Shown: positions 1-12,215, counted from the first letter of the stretch. The stretch is DNA of 64,000 nt from Hemerocallis citrina (GCA_017893485.1 CM030362.1:180217166-180281165), one strand, 5' to 3'. Translations and numbers: made by a program. Notes: a model not told the origin generated them from the sequence alone.

Positions 1-1065
1 ACTGTGTCAAAGCTTAGGCTTTAATAGCCGTCTAGGGCCGATAGTTGATATCATGCTGACTCAGTTTGCTCGATCACTTCATTAGTCGCCGAGAGCTCTC
101 CAGTTTATGTGGGACCTGCTTCAACGGTAGGTCCAATAGAACCTCGTCAGAGTGTGCTTGAAAATATGGGCAAAGTTTTCGGGGTGCCTTGACTAGTGCA
201 TTTGCTACCTTCTCTATTTTCAAGTATCAAAGCTCGGTGTCATGGAGTACTTTATTAACATAGTAGATAGGCTTCTGGGCTCTGTCTGCCGCTTTTATTA
301 GGATGACACTGAGGGTCTGCTCCGAGGTCGAACGATATGAAAAGAGAATCTCCCCAAATTCTGGTTTGCTCAGTAGTGGTGGGTTGGCGCGGTAGACCTT
401 CAGCTAGTCGAAGGCTTCCTGCTGTTGGTTCCCTAACTCGAAGTTCTTGGCCCCTCAGAGGGCTTTGAAGATGGTGAGATAGTTTTTTGTGGATCTGGCT
501 AAGAATCGACTAGTTGCAGCTAAGCGGCTCATCAGTCTCTAGACCTCCTTGATAGTAGTTGAAGGAGACATCTCGAGGATGGCTTGAATCTTCTCGGGGT
601 TAGCTTTTATCCCTCTTTGACTGACCATGAAACCCAGAAACTTTCTCGAGCTGATGCCAAAAGCACATTTTTGACAAGTTTAATCTCAGGTTGTGCCTTC
701 TCATTCCTTGAGATCCCTGACAAAGTCCTCCCTCGCAAGGCTCTTGACTAACATGTCGTCAACGTAGACCTCAATGTTTCGACCAATCTGATCTACGAAG
801 ACTTTGTTAACTAGTCTTTAATAGGTGGTGCCAGCGTTTTTCAATTGGAACCCCTGGTCGGTTATAAACGAGGTCTTCGGGATATCTGGGGGTACATACG
901 AATTCAGTTATCCAAAGAATGCATCCATAAAACTTACAAATTCGTATCCGGACATAGCATCTATGAGGGCATCAATGTTCGGGAGAGGGAAAGGATCCTG
1001 CGGACAAGCCTTGTTGAGGTCTATGATGTCAATGCAGATCCTCCATTTGCCTCTTGCCTTCTTTA
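1..1065 (-). pseudogene. Ty3/gypsy reverse transcriptase-RNase H fragment (decayed)
   Basis: The minus strand is a degraded copy of the same type of pol as at 26361-33283. Shared stretches include the region coding the RT active site (VYVDDMLVKS, about 741-770) and the segment before RNase H at about 230-330. No long ORF survives; frameshifts and stops are throughout. The right end breaks at 1065, where the copia element begins. The matching gag of the same decayed element resumes at 6910, with about 1.6 kb of expected gag-RT sequence missing between the two sides. RT copies element RNA into cDNA; this copy is non-functional. Confidence 0.8.
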
Positions 1066-2117
1066 TGTTGGTGTATGCCCTAAAGGCTAGTTGTGTATTG
1101 ACATTACTAGTTACATTGCATCATGACATTTATTTCATATATGAGTCATTTTATCTATTTTTTTATTATTATTGTGATTAAATGAACATAATAAAGTCCT
1201 TAGAATAGTATGTTCAATACCATGGGATATCAAGTGCATGACTTGATTGTGAGATCCTATTAGTTGTAATCAGAACACTATTCTTAAACGTCCCTAGTCA
1301 AGTACTATTGTGAATTAGGACAATAATAATACATAGAGACTAGTATGTGCGTAGACTGATGACCATATCTCACGAGTCATGGATATGAGATATCAAGTCT
1401 TCACATGGGTACATATTAGAGTTATAATGTAGTGCACTGACCTACCATGAGAACGCTGCATGGATCGTTACGTGAGTGTCATAAGCGGTTCTCACAATAA
1501 CTATGGTGTACGTAGTCCTTTGACTTGAAGTCACTACGGCTCCCTACATGATAAGTTATATGTTTTAATGTCGTCAAGCGTTACCTGTAATAAGGTGATT
1601 ATAAAGTCAACTATTGGATATACTACAAATCATGCAAAGGGATGTGAGTGGCTTAGATAGGAATTGTCCCTCTTACATAACAGAAGCTATATCTATGGGC
1701 CCCTTGATTGAGTGAGACTGCAAAATGCATGGTCGTACTCAAATGAGTCAATATAAGAGACTAAACTACATGGTAACATTGGTCATAGATAGGTTATGTC
1801 AAATAACTGACATTCCCGTTACTTGAGTAGCAGTGATGTATTGCTAGATACCGCTCACAGTTTGTAATACTAGAATATAATTTTAGTATTACTGTCAACG
1901 TAATGAGAACCTACAGGGTCACACACTTAGAATGGATCGAAATTGGGATTTAAATTCACAAGATGAATTTAATTGGGGATCCAAGTAATATTTGGACTCC
2001 TGACATTGGCTGGACATTTAATTAGATTAAATGGGCTGACTAAAGTTCAAAGGCCCACACAAATTTGAACCAGGTTAGATTGTGAGTCCAACAACCTCAT
2101 TACTCTCTTAGGATTGT
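1066..2117 (+). repeat. copia LTR, plus-oriented truncated copy
   Basis: This stretch is the reverse complement of 5857-6909 at nearly equal length, so it is an LTR in the opposite orientation to the element's coding region. Shared landmarks are the TGTTGGTGTATGCCC start, the block around 1240-1320 matching 6650-6750, and the block at 1690-1730 matching 6250-6300. It lacks about 377 bp of the LTR 3' end and ends at the junction near 2117. Confidence 0.7.
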
Positions 2118-2323
2118 ATTCTGATTTCAGCCAATAGGATCTCACAATCAAGTCATGCACTTGATATCCCATGGCATTGAACTTACTATTCTAAAGACTT
2201 TATTATGTTCATTTAATTCACAATAAATAACATAATAAATGAAATGCCTAAATATGAAATAAATGTCATCAACAATGTAAACTAGTAATGTCAATATACA
2301 ACTAGCCTCTAAGGCATACACCA
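2118..2323 (-). repeat. copia LTR 5' piece, minus-oriented
   Basis: About 206 bp matching 6704-6909 in the same orientation, that is, the first part of the minus-strand LTR. It abuts the polypurine tract on its right (minus-strand GCAAGTGGGAGATT, about 2324-2339), as expected for the start of a 3' LTR. It is fused at its left to the oppositely oriented LTR copy, giving an inverted repeat of about 200 bp within 1066-2323. Confidence 0.7.
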
Positions 2324-5300
2324 ATAATCTCCCACTTGCACTAGAGTCAATCAGACATACATCTAATGCTTATAGATCTAGTGTGACCCTCATGCTTTCG
2401 CAGTGCAAGAGGCTTTGTCAGTGGGTTAGCATTGTTATCATCTATCGGTACTCTGCAAATCTTCCAATCTCTTCTATCGATGATCTCTCGAATGAGATGA
2501 ATGCACCTAAGTATATGTTTGGATTGCTGGTGAGATCTAGCTGCCTTAGCTTGTGTGATGGCCCCATTATTATCACAATAGAGGTCCACCGGGTCCACAT
2601 TGCTAGGAACCATGCCAAGTTTAGTAATGAACTTTCTGATCCAAACAGCCTCCTTTGCTGCATTGGAGGTAGCAATATACTCAGCCTATGTGGTAGAATC
2701 AACTACTGTCTCTTGCTTCGAACTCTTCCAGCTCACAGCTTCACCATTTAGGAAAAAAACAAAACCCGATTGCAATTTGGAGTCGTCCTTATCGGATTGG
2801 AAGCTAGCATCAGTGTAACCCTTTACAACAAGTTCTTCCTCGACTCCATATACCAAGAACGAATCCTTATTCATGCTTAAGTACTTAAGGATGTTCTTGA
2901 CAGCAGTCCATTAACTCTCATCGGGATCTGACTGGTACCTGCTCGTCATGCTCAAAGCATATGAGACATCTAGCCGAGTACATAACACGGCATACATGAT
3001 AGATCAAATTGCAGATGCATATGGAATCTTAGTCATGTGGTCTCTTTCATCTTGAGTGGAAGGACATTGAGCCTTAGACAGGCTTACACCATGCGATATG
3101 GAGAGGAATCCTTTCTTGGACTCTTGCGTATTGAAGCATTTCAATACTTTGTTTATGTATGTAATCTAACTCAGGCCAAGCAGTCTCCTTGACCTATCTT
3201 TATAGATCTTGATGCCTAATACATAGGTAACTTCACCCAAGTTCTTCATGAAAAAACATTTTTCTAGCTAAGTCTTTACAGACTATAAGGTAGGGATGTC
3301 ATTTCCGATGAGTAGTATGTCATCTACATACAACACCAAAAATATAATTGTGCTCCCGCTAACCCTCATAGAAACAAGGTTCATCTTCATTCTTGATGAA
3401 TCAAACACTTTGATTGCATCATCGAAACGAAGATTCCAGCTTCTAGAAGCTTGCTTTAATCCATAAATGGATCGTTGCAGTTTACACACCTTTTCAGCAT
3501 CATTTGGAGTGACAAAACTCTCAGGCTGTGTCATGTACACATCCTCGAGAAGATTTCCATTTAGGAAAGCAATATTGACATCCATCTGCCAGATTTCATA
3601 TTCGTGATATGCTGCAACAGCAAGCAAGATCCGAATGTATTTAAGCATGGAAACTTGGGGAAAAGACTCATCATAGTCTACATCATGAACTTTCTTGAAA
3701 CCTTTAGCCACCAACTGCCCCCTAAATATATGCATGTTACCATCCGTGTCAGTTTTCTTTTTGAAAACCCATTTGCACCCAATAGGTTTTACCCTTTCAG
3801 GTGGGTCTACCAAAGTCCATACTTGGTTGGTATACATGGATTCCATCTCAGATCTCATTGCCTCAAGCCATTTCTGAGAGTCTGAGCATTTATAGCTTCC
3901 TCATAAGTTGTAGGCTCATCTTAATCCATGAGTAATACATTACCATGTTGAGTCACAAGAAATCCATATCACTCGGGTTGATGAGGTATCCTACTCTGCT
4001 TACGTATGTCTTATGCTACTTGAGCAAGTTTTTGTTCCATAATAATTTGTGGAGTCTGCTCTCTTTTCACCATTGGTTCGCTGCTACTTTGCAAAGTCTG
4101 AATTTTTTCAAGTTTTATCATTCTCCCACTGGTTCTTTTGGAGACGAATTCTTTTTAGGAACACAGTAGTCCGTGCGACAAACACTTTGCCTTCGGTCGG
4201 ATTATAGAAACAGTATCCCTTGGTATCCTTCGAATATCCTACAAAGAAGCATTTATCAAATTTGGGACAAAATTTATCAGGGACTTGGCACCTTACATAG
4301 ACTTTACAACCCCAAATCTTCATAAAAGACACTAGGACGTCACCCAGTCCTTATCTCATATGGTGTCTCTTGAACCATTTTAGATCGAGCACGGTTAAGT
4401 GTGAAAGTAGCTGTTAATAGAGCATGTCCCCAGAAAGAGCTTTGAAGGTCTGCATGACTCTTCAAAGATCGAAATATGTCTAACAAAGTTCGGTTTCTCC
4501 TCTCAGAGAAACCATTCCAATGCGGTGTTCCAGGGGGAGTGAGTTGAGATATTATCCCACACACTTTTAGATGGTCATCAAAATCTTGGCTTAAGTACTC
4601 ACCACCTCGATCTGATCGAAGGGCTTTAATACTTTTACCAAGTTGATTTTGTACATCATTCTTGAATTCTTTGAACTTATCAAATGATTCTGATTTATGT
4701 TTCACCAGATACACAAACCCATATCTACTAAAATCATTAGGGAATGTAATGAAGTACTGAAAACCTCCTCTAGCCAATGTGTTGAAAGGTCTGCAGACAT
4801 CACTATGTATGAGACTTAAAAGATCACTAGCTCTTTCACCTTATCCAATGAATGAAGCTTTTGTCATCTTGCCCAACAAACAATGTTCACTTACCTCATA
4901 TGATTTAAAATTAAATGAGTCCAAGAATCCATCTTTATGGAGTTTGGATATGCAGTTCTCATTTATGTGGCCCAAACAACAATACCAGAGGTAAGTTGGG
5001 TTCGTATCATTTGATTTGAACTTCTTAGTATTTTATATTATAGATGGGTATTTCGAGGTCGAGAATATTAAGTCCATTACTCAATTGTGCACGATCATAA
5101 CAGATATCATTCAAATAAATAAAACAACTTTTGTTCTTTGTTATAAATGAAAAATCTTTCTTGTCAAAAGAAGAAATAGAAATAATATTCTTACTAATAG
5201 CGGGCACAAAATAAAAGTTCTCTAACTCAAAGACAAGCCCAGTGGACAATGATAAATGACAAGTCCCTACAGCTAAAGCAGCAACTTTTGCTCCATTTCC

Positions 5301-5479
5301 AACTCGTAGGTCCACTCCTTTTGAGATCCTGCACATTTACACAAATGTGAGATCCACATCTAGTATCTAATCAACAAGATGCAGAAGTAGATAAATTGAC
5401 TTCTATAACAAAAATACTTGTACTAGAAGTCTCACCTCCTTTCTTCTTCTTAAGCTCCTCCAGGTACTTATGGCAGTTC
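2324..5479 (-). pseudogene. Ty1/copia pol (PR-IN-RT-RNaseH), broken
   Basis: Read on the minus strand in order: the Gag zinc-knuckle tail and protease region (about 5479-5340), then the pre-integrase segment 5336-5025 (VDLRVGNGAKVAALAVG). Next is the integrase core 4777-4340 (SDRGGEYLS and TPHWNGFSERRNRTLLD), and 4332-4108, the part following integrase (KIWGCKVYVRC). RT is at 3858-3283 (QMDVNIAFLNG; YVDDILLIGND) and RNase H at 2874-2347 (GYTDASFQSD; LYCDNNGAITQ). Several frameshifts and stops separate these blocks. Gag, the 5' UTR and the primer-binding site are absent: the right LTR end (CCTAACA on the minus strand) joins directly to codons for the Gag/PR junction. The encoded enzymes would copy and integrate the element; this copy cannot. 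Confidence 0.85.
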
Positions 5480-6909
5480 TGTTAGGTTTCGAAGGCAATC
5501 ACAGATTAAATACACAGCGGAAAAATTACAAAAATATTTAATCCTAGCCATGGATTATTGCGAAAACCATAAATTGTGTTTCGGAGTTATACGTTAAAGA
5601 TGAATTTGCTGTCTCCACAATATGCTGATCACAACACTGCAATATTGCGGTGTCTCTACAATATCCACACGAGCGGAACAAAAAATGGCTCTCCCTCAGA
5701 CCGCGGTGCTAGCTGCGAGAAGGAGATGTTCCTCATGTTCTCTCTCTCTCTCACTTTCTGTGACAACTAGGGTTTATTCACGTGTGTCTTTTCCACAGAT
5801 GCATATCATATATAAAGGCTCAGAAAATCAATCCTAAGAGAGTAATGAAGCTGTTGGGCTTACAATCTGAAATGGGTCAGATGCGTGTGCGGGCCTTTAA
5901 ACTTTAGTCAGCTCATTTAATCTAATTAAATGTCCAACCAATGTCAGGAGTCCAAGTCTTACTTCGATCTGCAATTAAATTCATCTAATGAATTTCAGTA
6001 TCATTTTCGATCCATTCCAAGTGTGTGACCCTGTAGGTTCCCATTATATTACAGCAATACTAAAATCATATTCTAGAGTTACAAATAGTGAGTGGTTAGT
6101 CTATTCTCTTTGTCCAGATATCCAAATTGACCAAAAGGCATAGAGCTTGTCACCCTTGGATTGTTCAATCTTTGGTTTCTTGATGTCCGAGTAGACTTAC
6201 TAAAACAAATGAGCTTAATATCTCATATTGACTCATTTGAGCATGGCCATGCATTTTGCAGTCTCGCTCAATCAAGGGGCCCGTAGATATCGTTCTTATT
6301 ATGTAAGAGGGAAAAATTCTATCTAAGTCACTCACATCCCTCTGCATGATTTGTAGTATATTCAATAGTCGACTTTATAGTCACACTATTACAGGCAACG
6401 TTTGACGACATTAAAATATATAACTTCTCACGTATGGAACCGTAGTGACTTTAAGTCAAATGACTACGTAAATCATGGTCACTGTGAGAACCGCTTATGA
6501 CACTCACGTAACAATCTATGCAGTGTTCTCATGGTGGGTCAGTCCAGTACATTATTACTCTAATATATACGCATATGAAGACATGATATCTCATATCCAT
6601 GACCCGTGAGAATGGTCATCAGTCAACTCACACACTAGTCTCTATGTATTATCCTTGTCCTAATTCACAATAATACTTGACTAGGGACATTTAAGAATGG
6701 TGTTCTGATTTTTACCAATAGGATCTCACAATCAAGTCATGCCCTTGATATCCCATGGCATTGAACTTACTATTCTAAAGACTTTATTATGTTCATTTAA
6801 TTCACAATAATAACACAATAAATAAAATGCCTAAATATGAAATAAATGTCATGATACAATGTAAACTAGTAATGTCAATACATAACTGACCTCTAGGGAA
6901 TACACCACA
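5480..6909 (-). repeat. copia 5' LTR (right LTR)
   Basis: On the minus strand it begins TGTGGTGTATTCCC at 6909 and ends GAAACCTAACA at 5480, about 1,430 bp with TG...CA ends. The matching start pieces are at 1066-2117 (opposite orientation) and 2118-2323 (same orientation). A CT repeat lies near 5738-5756. A normal element would have a tRNA-Met primer-binding site immediately downstream on the minus strand; here coding sequence follows at once. Confidence 0.75.
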
Positions 6910-7994
6910 GTCTTGAGGTCATGTTTGACATTATGTCTAAAGGTAGCACATGGGATGGGCCGAGCCTCCGTAGTGAATCTCTGGACGAAGCTTCAAAGGG
7001 TCTCTCCATCCTTCTGCTTCAATTCTAGTAGCTACACACTCGTCTTCTCTACATTCCGGCTCATCACAAAGTGAGTGAGGATGCCTTCTTCAAGCTGGTC
7101 AAAGGGGTAGATGGAGCCAGTGGCCAGCCATGAATACCACTCCCTCGCTGGGCCCCGAAGGGTGGCGAGGAATGCCCTGCATATGATTGCATATGTGGCA
7201 CTGTAGATCAGCATCAGAGTTTTAGAACTCTTTATGTGGTTGGTCGGGTTGGATTCGTCGTTATATGATTCGAAGAAAGGGATCTTGAATTCCTTCAACC
7301 TCGATCTTCAAGGATGAAGGAAGCAAAAGGAGGTCAGATGGACCGGTACCCCCGGTTCTACTGCCTCTCCTCATGCCCTGTCCGAGCAAGGCAATCGTCC
7401 ATCTCCTGGAGTTGCTTCAGAATTGTTGTCTTCATGTCTCTCAGATCAGATGGACCTGTAGGACTCCTCAACATGGATGATGTTTGTGCGAGGGTCGTTA
7501 GGCTACTGGTCTCTCTCCGGGTTCCAAACGAAGGGATCGTAGGATTTTGTCCTGGAAGTTCGATAATTCGGCTCTAGGGACCTCCTTCTTCCTGGTCGAG
7601 CCTCAAGGCTTGAAGACTAACAGGAGTGAGGCGCTGCTCTTTCCTCCATCTGCAGGGGAAGGCAACCTTTGTGGCCTCTATTTACGAGGGGAGAGGCTTC
7701 TCCGGCTCCCCTAACGCTCCGAATGGGGTTTCCCATTCCAGGAGTGGTTCTACTTGATGCAGTGGCGGAGGTCTTCCTCCTGTTGTAGATTATGGATGAG
7801 GTTTCGAGGTCCAGTTGTGGAGAGGGTTCGGGCCTCCGACTGGCTGAGTGAGAGGGAGCTAACCGAGGTCCGGAATGCCGACGTTGGGATCGTTGCATTA
7901 CTGCCCTGCTATGGGAGGGGTGTACCAGTGGAAGGAGGAGGCGGGGGGTCCACCTGACGACTCATAGTTGTCGCCTTCTTTGCTTTCGGGGCCA
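6910..7994 (-). pseudogene. Ty3/gypsy gag fragment
   Basis: The minus strand reads a Gag of the same type as 30470-33283. The conserved capsid part at 7298-7032 includes TFLATL-like AFLATLRGPAREWYSWLA, matching FLATLKGSAREWYSRLA in the intact relative. The N-terminal part at 7898-7617 is Pro/Ser/Arg-rich. The probable start is ATG at 7992-7994 (MAPKAKK). The frame is broken by stops and small indels. It is the 5' side of the decayed element whose RT lies at 1-1065. Confidence 0.7.
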
Positions 7995-8281
7995 TGGTCG
8001 AAAGAGGCTTCAGACTGTGGCGTCTGAGCATAGCTGGACCTATGATTTCTCACAGACGATAACAATTTGATGCTGCTTTTTCCTATGTAGGAGCAACCAT
8101 ATAATGAGTTCTTTGAGATGAAGGAAGCTTTGATCTTGGTCGCCGATCAGATCTTGATGTGAGGCTAGTGTATTAGGAGATTTTCGGATGTTGTAGTGGT
8201 TATGTTGACCGGTGGCTGCCAGATTCCTGCAAAGACAACCTGAAACATCGAGATTGATCCCGGCGATAGACTTTCCAATTT
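7995..8281 (-). repeat. Ty3/gypsy 5' UTR and LTR remnant
   Basis: Upstream of the gag start, the stretch near 8055-8072 resembles a mutated PBS/LTR junction of the 33345-33364 type (shared CACAGACG). Positions 8250-8270 contain TTGATCCCGGCGA, the same motif as in both LTRs of the 19484-33980 element (for example near 33510). The remnant stops where plastid-like DNA begins at about 8282. Confidence 0.5.
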
Positions 8282-8629
8282 TCTATTGGAAAAAGAAATT
8301 TGTGATACATATGACGAAATCATATTTATTTCTTTTTTTCATTGAGAAAAAAATGTCTTTGACGATTTTTTTTTCATTTTCTTTATCTGATTTCACGGAT
8401 TCAAATAACTAATAACTAAAGAACAAAAAATAGAAGGAAAAAAAAAGCACAATACAATTCTGAGTTTCTATTTCGACCAAAAACAAAACTTTTGAGCTCT
8501 CTCCGTTCCGGGAGAACTTACTAAAAAATATATTTATATATTTCTATGGTACGCAAAGGGTGATTATTTTTTTTTTTTTGTTAAAACGGAACCTATGATG
8601 AGACTAACTAAGCTAAAAAATATATTTAT

Positions 8630-8937
8630 ATATTCCTATACCTATGAATTCTATTGGACCAAGAATTGAGACATTGGAAGAATCTTTTTGGTCTTCTAAT
8701 AGCAATATTGTTTCGCTCCTGTATCTTCCAAAAGGGAAAAAGATTTCTGAGAATTGTTTCATGGATCCACAAGAGAGTTCTTGGGTTCTCCCAATAAATA
8801 AAAAGTGTATCATGCCTGAATCGAACTGGGGTTCGCGGTCGTGGAGGAGCCGGATCGGGAAAAAAATGGATTCTAGTTGTAAGATAGCTAATGAAACCGT
8901 AGCTGGAATTGAGATCTCATTCAAAGAGAAAGATAGC
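8630..8937 (+). pseudogene. ycf2: ycf2 fragment (internal N-terminal region), plastid-derived
   Basis: The plus strand reads [45 protein letters not shown] and [15 protein letters not shown]. These are recognisable as the segment of plastid Ycf2 that follows its first ~95 residues. Ycf2 is a very large plastid-encoded protein of the inner-envelope import-motor complex. Homology stops abruptly at about 8937, where the other piece begins on the opposite strand. As a nuclear fragment it has no expected function. Confidence 0.8.
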
Positions 8938-9184
8938 ACAGCCAATACAAGCAGTACTACACCTTTGCTCGTGAAATATCGATTGCTTGTGGAATCATGC
9001 GAATCACGTGAAAGTAGGATACTCCAAATTCGGGGGTCCAAGAGTTTCATAAAACATTCTTGGTGGAAAAAATGGGAGTGAAAGATCCCACTGAATCGAA
9101 TTTGATCCTTGAATCTAAGAAATGGTGAGAATTCTTGATCTCTCTCAATTCGAAGATCCATGATTGGAATTGATGTCATTTCAT
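8938..9184 (-). pseudogene. ycf2: ycf2 fragment (extreme N-terminus), plastid-derived
   Basis: The minus strand from the ATG at 9182-9184 reads MK, then a TGA stop, then a Ycf2-like start ([17 protein letters not shown]). It continues with [20 protein letters not shown] and [14 protein letters not shown]. It ends at 8938, head-on against the plus-oriented ycf2 piece. In plastid ycf2 these two pieces lie in the same orientation, so one has been inverted, and about 20 intervening codons look lost. Confidence 0.8.
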
Positions 9185-9260
9185 TGATTCCTTTTAATGG
9201 TTTTCATTGATTCCTCCTAAAGATTTCATTTCAATTGGAATTTTCCTAGTCAGTAACTAG

Positions 9261-9955
9261 AAGTGAAAACTGGGTTTAGAGGGAAAATGTTAATTATCTT
9301 CTACTAATGGAGGTGGGGTGCTATTTATTGGCCTGTCACAGGGTTGACACGATCATTTAGCAGATTTTGTGGGACCCACTCAATTAGTGGCCCTCTAATT
9401 AGCTGCTGAGATCCCATTTGTGGTGGCAGTGGATTGATTACCGTAACTAATAGCCAATCTCCCCTTTATTAGGCTACCAGTTAATCCATCTTTGGTGGGC
9501 TGGATTGAGGTGGGGGGTCTAGATGTGGCCCACTTGATTTGTCATGGTATGCTGATCCTGTCTTAACCTTAACAGAGTGCTTTGCGCTTTGTGCTTAACT
9601 CGGACGTTTGTCAATACTTGTGATTTTGACCCTCCATCACACGACGAAAATACAACTCAAAACATTTTGATTCATATTGCCCTACGAATGAGATGGCTTA
9701 GAGAAGGTTTCGCTAATACAATGGACTACTTCAATTTCATTTAAACTCTCGTAAGGGAACAACACAACCACAAATCTCGTTGTTGTAACTCGTATATCCA
9801 TATTATTTTATTTTTAAAAACCCAGGAAAAAAATATAAAACTGGAAATAAATGACTAATCATTTGTTCGACTAAGGAAGTTTGTGAGCTTTGCATATATA
9901 GCATCATAGAAACACTCTCTTTACAAAACAACTAGGAGCAAAAGAAAATAATAAC
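9261..9955. other. unassigned spacer
   Basis: I recognise no coding region or repeat here. It is AT-rich with moderate complexity, and no ORF of note. The last five bases (ATAAC, 9951-9955) may be the left target duplication of LTR A; the right counterpart AAAAC differs by one base. Confidence 0.5.
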
Positions 9956-12127
9956 CGTCACGCCCTGCTTCCCAAAAAGGAATACAGAATACGGATATGC
10001 GACACAAGTCCAGCGAATGGTTTTCACCATTTATAAGCTATAAGGATCTTTACAACATGTATAGGAATAAACAAGAGATATACAGGAAATAACCAACCAT
10101 GCATGCATGAATAAATTAACACAGCCATCAGGATTACTCGAAAACAAGAATTCTTAATCTCAAATAATCAGATCTGGAAACGATATATAATTCCTGGGAC
10201 AAAAATGCCCAATACAAAATCCATGTAACAATTACAATTTATTCAAAAACATGAAATAAACTCAAGCAAGAAACTCCAGCCAGTCTAGAATACTTGATCA
10301 CTTACTCCCTCGGAGAGCTAGTCACCAAAGTCTGCAAGTTTAACAAATTGTAGAAAGAGGAAAAAGAAACAAAATGTTCGTCAATGCAAGTTACGGGCCA
10401 CTTGTAGTGCAGGCAACAAGTAGAGGAAACGAATAACAAAGATACAGAGTAGCAGCAAGAACAAGTACTGAATAAGCATTGAAGGAACGTGACAACAAAT
10501 TAGAGCAACTAACTCCTAATCAAGAAACAGAATCGAGTAACATGATGAGATAACAGGTGTAACGCCCCGAATCCCAAATACAACTGAATTCGAGAGTTCT
10601 ACAGGATCTTTCCACTTCATTTAGTACAATTTTACAAGGAAATTAATACTTTTCACTTTACATCAGAGTTTACTTAAACTTTACTCTTTACATTGCACAG
10701 CGGAAGTAAATTTACAACATTTAAACAAAGTACAACAACATTGAATAATCTTTAGGCATCTGTTCCTCTTTAATCTTTATCATGTCATTACCCTGCATAT
10801 AAAACTGTGGGTACGTCAGTTTATTCAAACGACGAACATTATACACGGCCATCCTCTCTATGCCGGAAATAGTATAACTCATTTTTCATATTTAACAAAC
10901 ACAAACTTGTCACATATCAAACTAAAGGGAATACCCTATTGATATCGTGTTGTGATTGTGCACTTAGTCCTCAATACAGTTATTTATATTATATGACACT
11001 AATGCATACTTGTTCGAATTCTATGTATCCCATACTACATAGGTCCGAGGGCAAGCCCTTAATCGTTCTTCATCTTTGTAGGGTTCAATCTCTCATCATG
11101 ACTTAATCTACTACTGTAACTACGGTAAGTATCCTAGATGTTTTCTGACATACGAACTCATGTCTAGGCGCCCTGGAGGGAATCACAATGCACTGACACA
11201 TGACTCATCATGCAGGCATCCTGTGAAAATTCAGCTCCTACCATAGACATGACACCACCCATAGTCTTCAAACATCCCACGAGCGTCGCCACCGGGACGG
11301 TACTCTGGAGCAGTATCCACGCCCTATCATGACTCATCATGGGACATCCTGGGATACGCTCTCGCCGCTAATCCAATGGCCCTCATACTCAATGTTTTTC
11401 TCTTACTTTCATCACATCTTCACTATGTAACAAATCCTTAGTTCTAATAAAATAGAATCATGAACAAAATCAAAGCACTAGAGTTAGCCTCTCCACTAAA
11501 CCGGACTTATTCATTCATTCAAACATGACCAACCTTGGTCTTTCATTTCATTTTTTTCCAAATGTCGGGAGAGACTTAGCTACTCTTTTGTTTCAATTCC
11601 AATTCATAATTTCTAAAGTTGAGCGTTTCCAACTCATAAGTTCACATGTTGAGTTATCATACTCAAAAGTATTTCTCTTTTCCAATCATGATTTCTAAAT
11701 CGTTCAATAGTCCATAATTATACATTAATTTCAACTATTCATCATGTAACTCATAGAATATTATTTTCACATTAAAACCCACATCACTAATTATTCAATC
11801 AAAGATGGACATTTACACTTCATAATTTGTCGCACTATTCTCCATTGAGAATAACTCACATCACTTCACATAATTTCTTCTTATTTGTCTTTCTTTGCTA
11901 ATATTTCATTTTAGGTGTTTTTGCAAAGTACAACTGTTATGAAAAGGCAAGTATAGAACTTATAGTTCTAAATTATACTTTTATTCTCTAACATACTCCA
12001 CTTCATGCAAATAATTCTCAAACTATTTTTCACAAGTCCCACATAATTTTAGGATAATTATCATATTTTTTCCATATTTTTTTATCATTAAAAAATCCCA
12101 AAAAAATGTTTTTTCCCCAATTTAAAT

Positions 12128-12215
12128 ACTGGCCGAACCCAGTATTCAAACCCACGACCGCAGGGAAAACCGCCCAAGGCACAGACCACTAGGCCGAACG
12201 CTGTACGCGTTGGAA
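12128..12215 (-). other. tRNA-like / SINE-like Pol III box pair 1
   Basis: The minus strand carries an A-box-like GGCCTAGTGGTCTG (12182-12195) and, about 28 bases on, a B-box-like GGGTTTGAATAC (12142-12153). The order and spacing fit a tRNA-type internal promoter. It cannot be folded into a convincing tRNA by eye. Probably tRNA-derived sequence carried inside the LTR. Confidence 0.4.

Larger units (their letters stand above)
1066..6909 (-). mobile_element. Ty1/copia retrotransposon, rearranged and 5'-deleted
   Basis: The outer ends are TGTTGGTGTATG at 1066 and its imperfect inverted complement ending ATACACCACA at 6909. The internal pol lies on the minus strand (2324-5479). The right LTR is nearly complete (5480-6909). 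The left 'LTR' is a chimera of two oppositely oriented pieces. The insertion splits a decayed Ty3/gypsy element, but I find no clear target duplication, and gypsy sequence is missing across the junction. The element is dead: no PBS and no gag are left. The copia lineage is not assigned. Confidence 0.75.
8282..9260. other. nuclear plastid DNA insertion (NUPT), rearranged
   Basis: An island of plastid-derived sequence between a decayed gypsy LTR and unassigned DNA. The right two thirds are two pieces of ycf2 in opposite orientation. The left 350 bp is AT-rich, plastid-like in composition and unassigned; it contains two copies of CTAAAAAATATATTTATATA (8519-8543 and 8613-8638). Both ycf2 pieces carry substitutions and the N-terminal one has a stop at codon 3, so this is a decayed nuclear copy. 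The exact borders are estimates. Confidence 0.75.

Noticed and set aside
825..1181. 118- and 81-residue plus-strand ORFs
   Set aside because: They are antisense to the decayed RT and run across the gypsy-copia junction.
8613..9179. A functional 188-residue gene on the minus strand
   Set aside because: The frame runs across the join of two opposed ycf2 fragments. Only the first part matches the Ycf2 reading direction.
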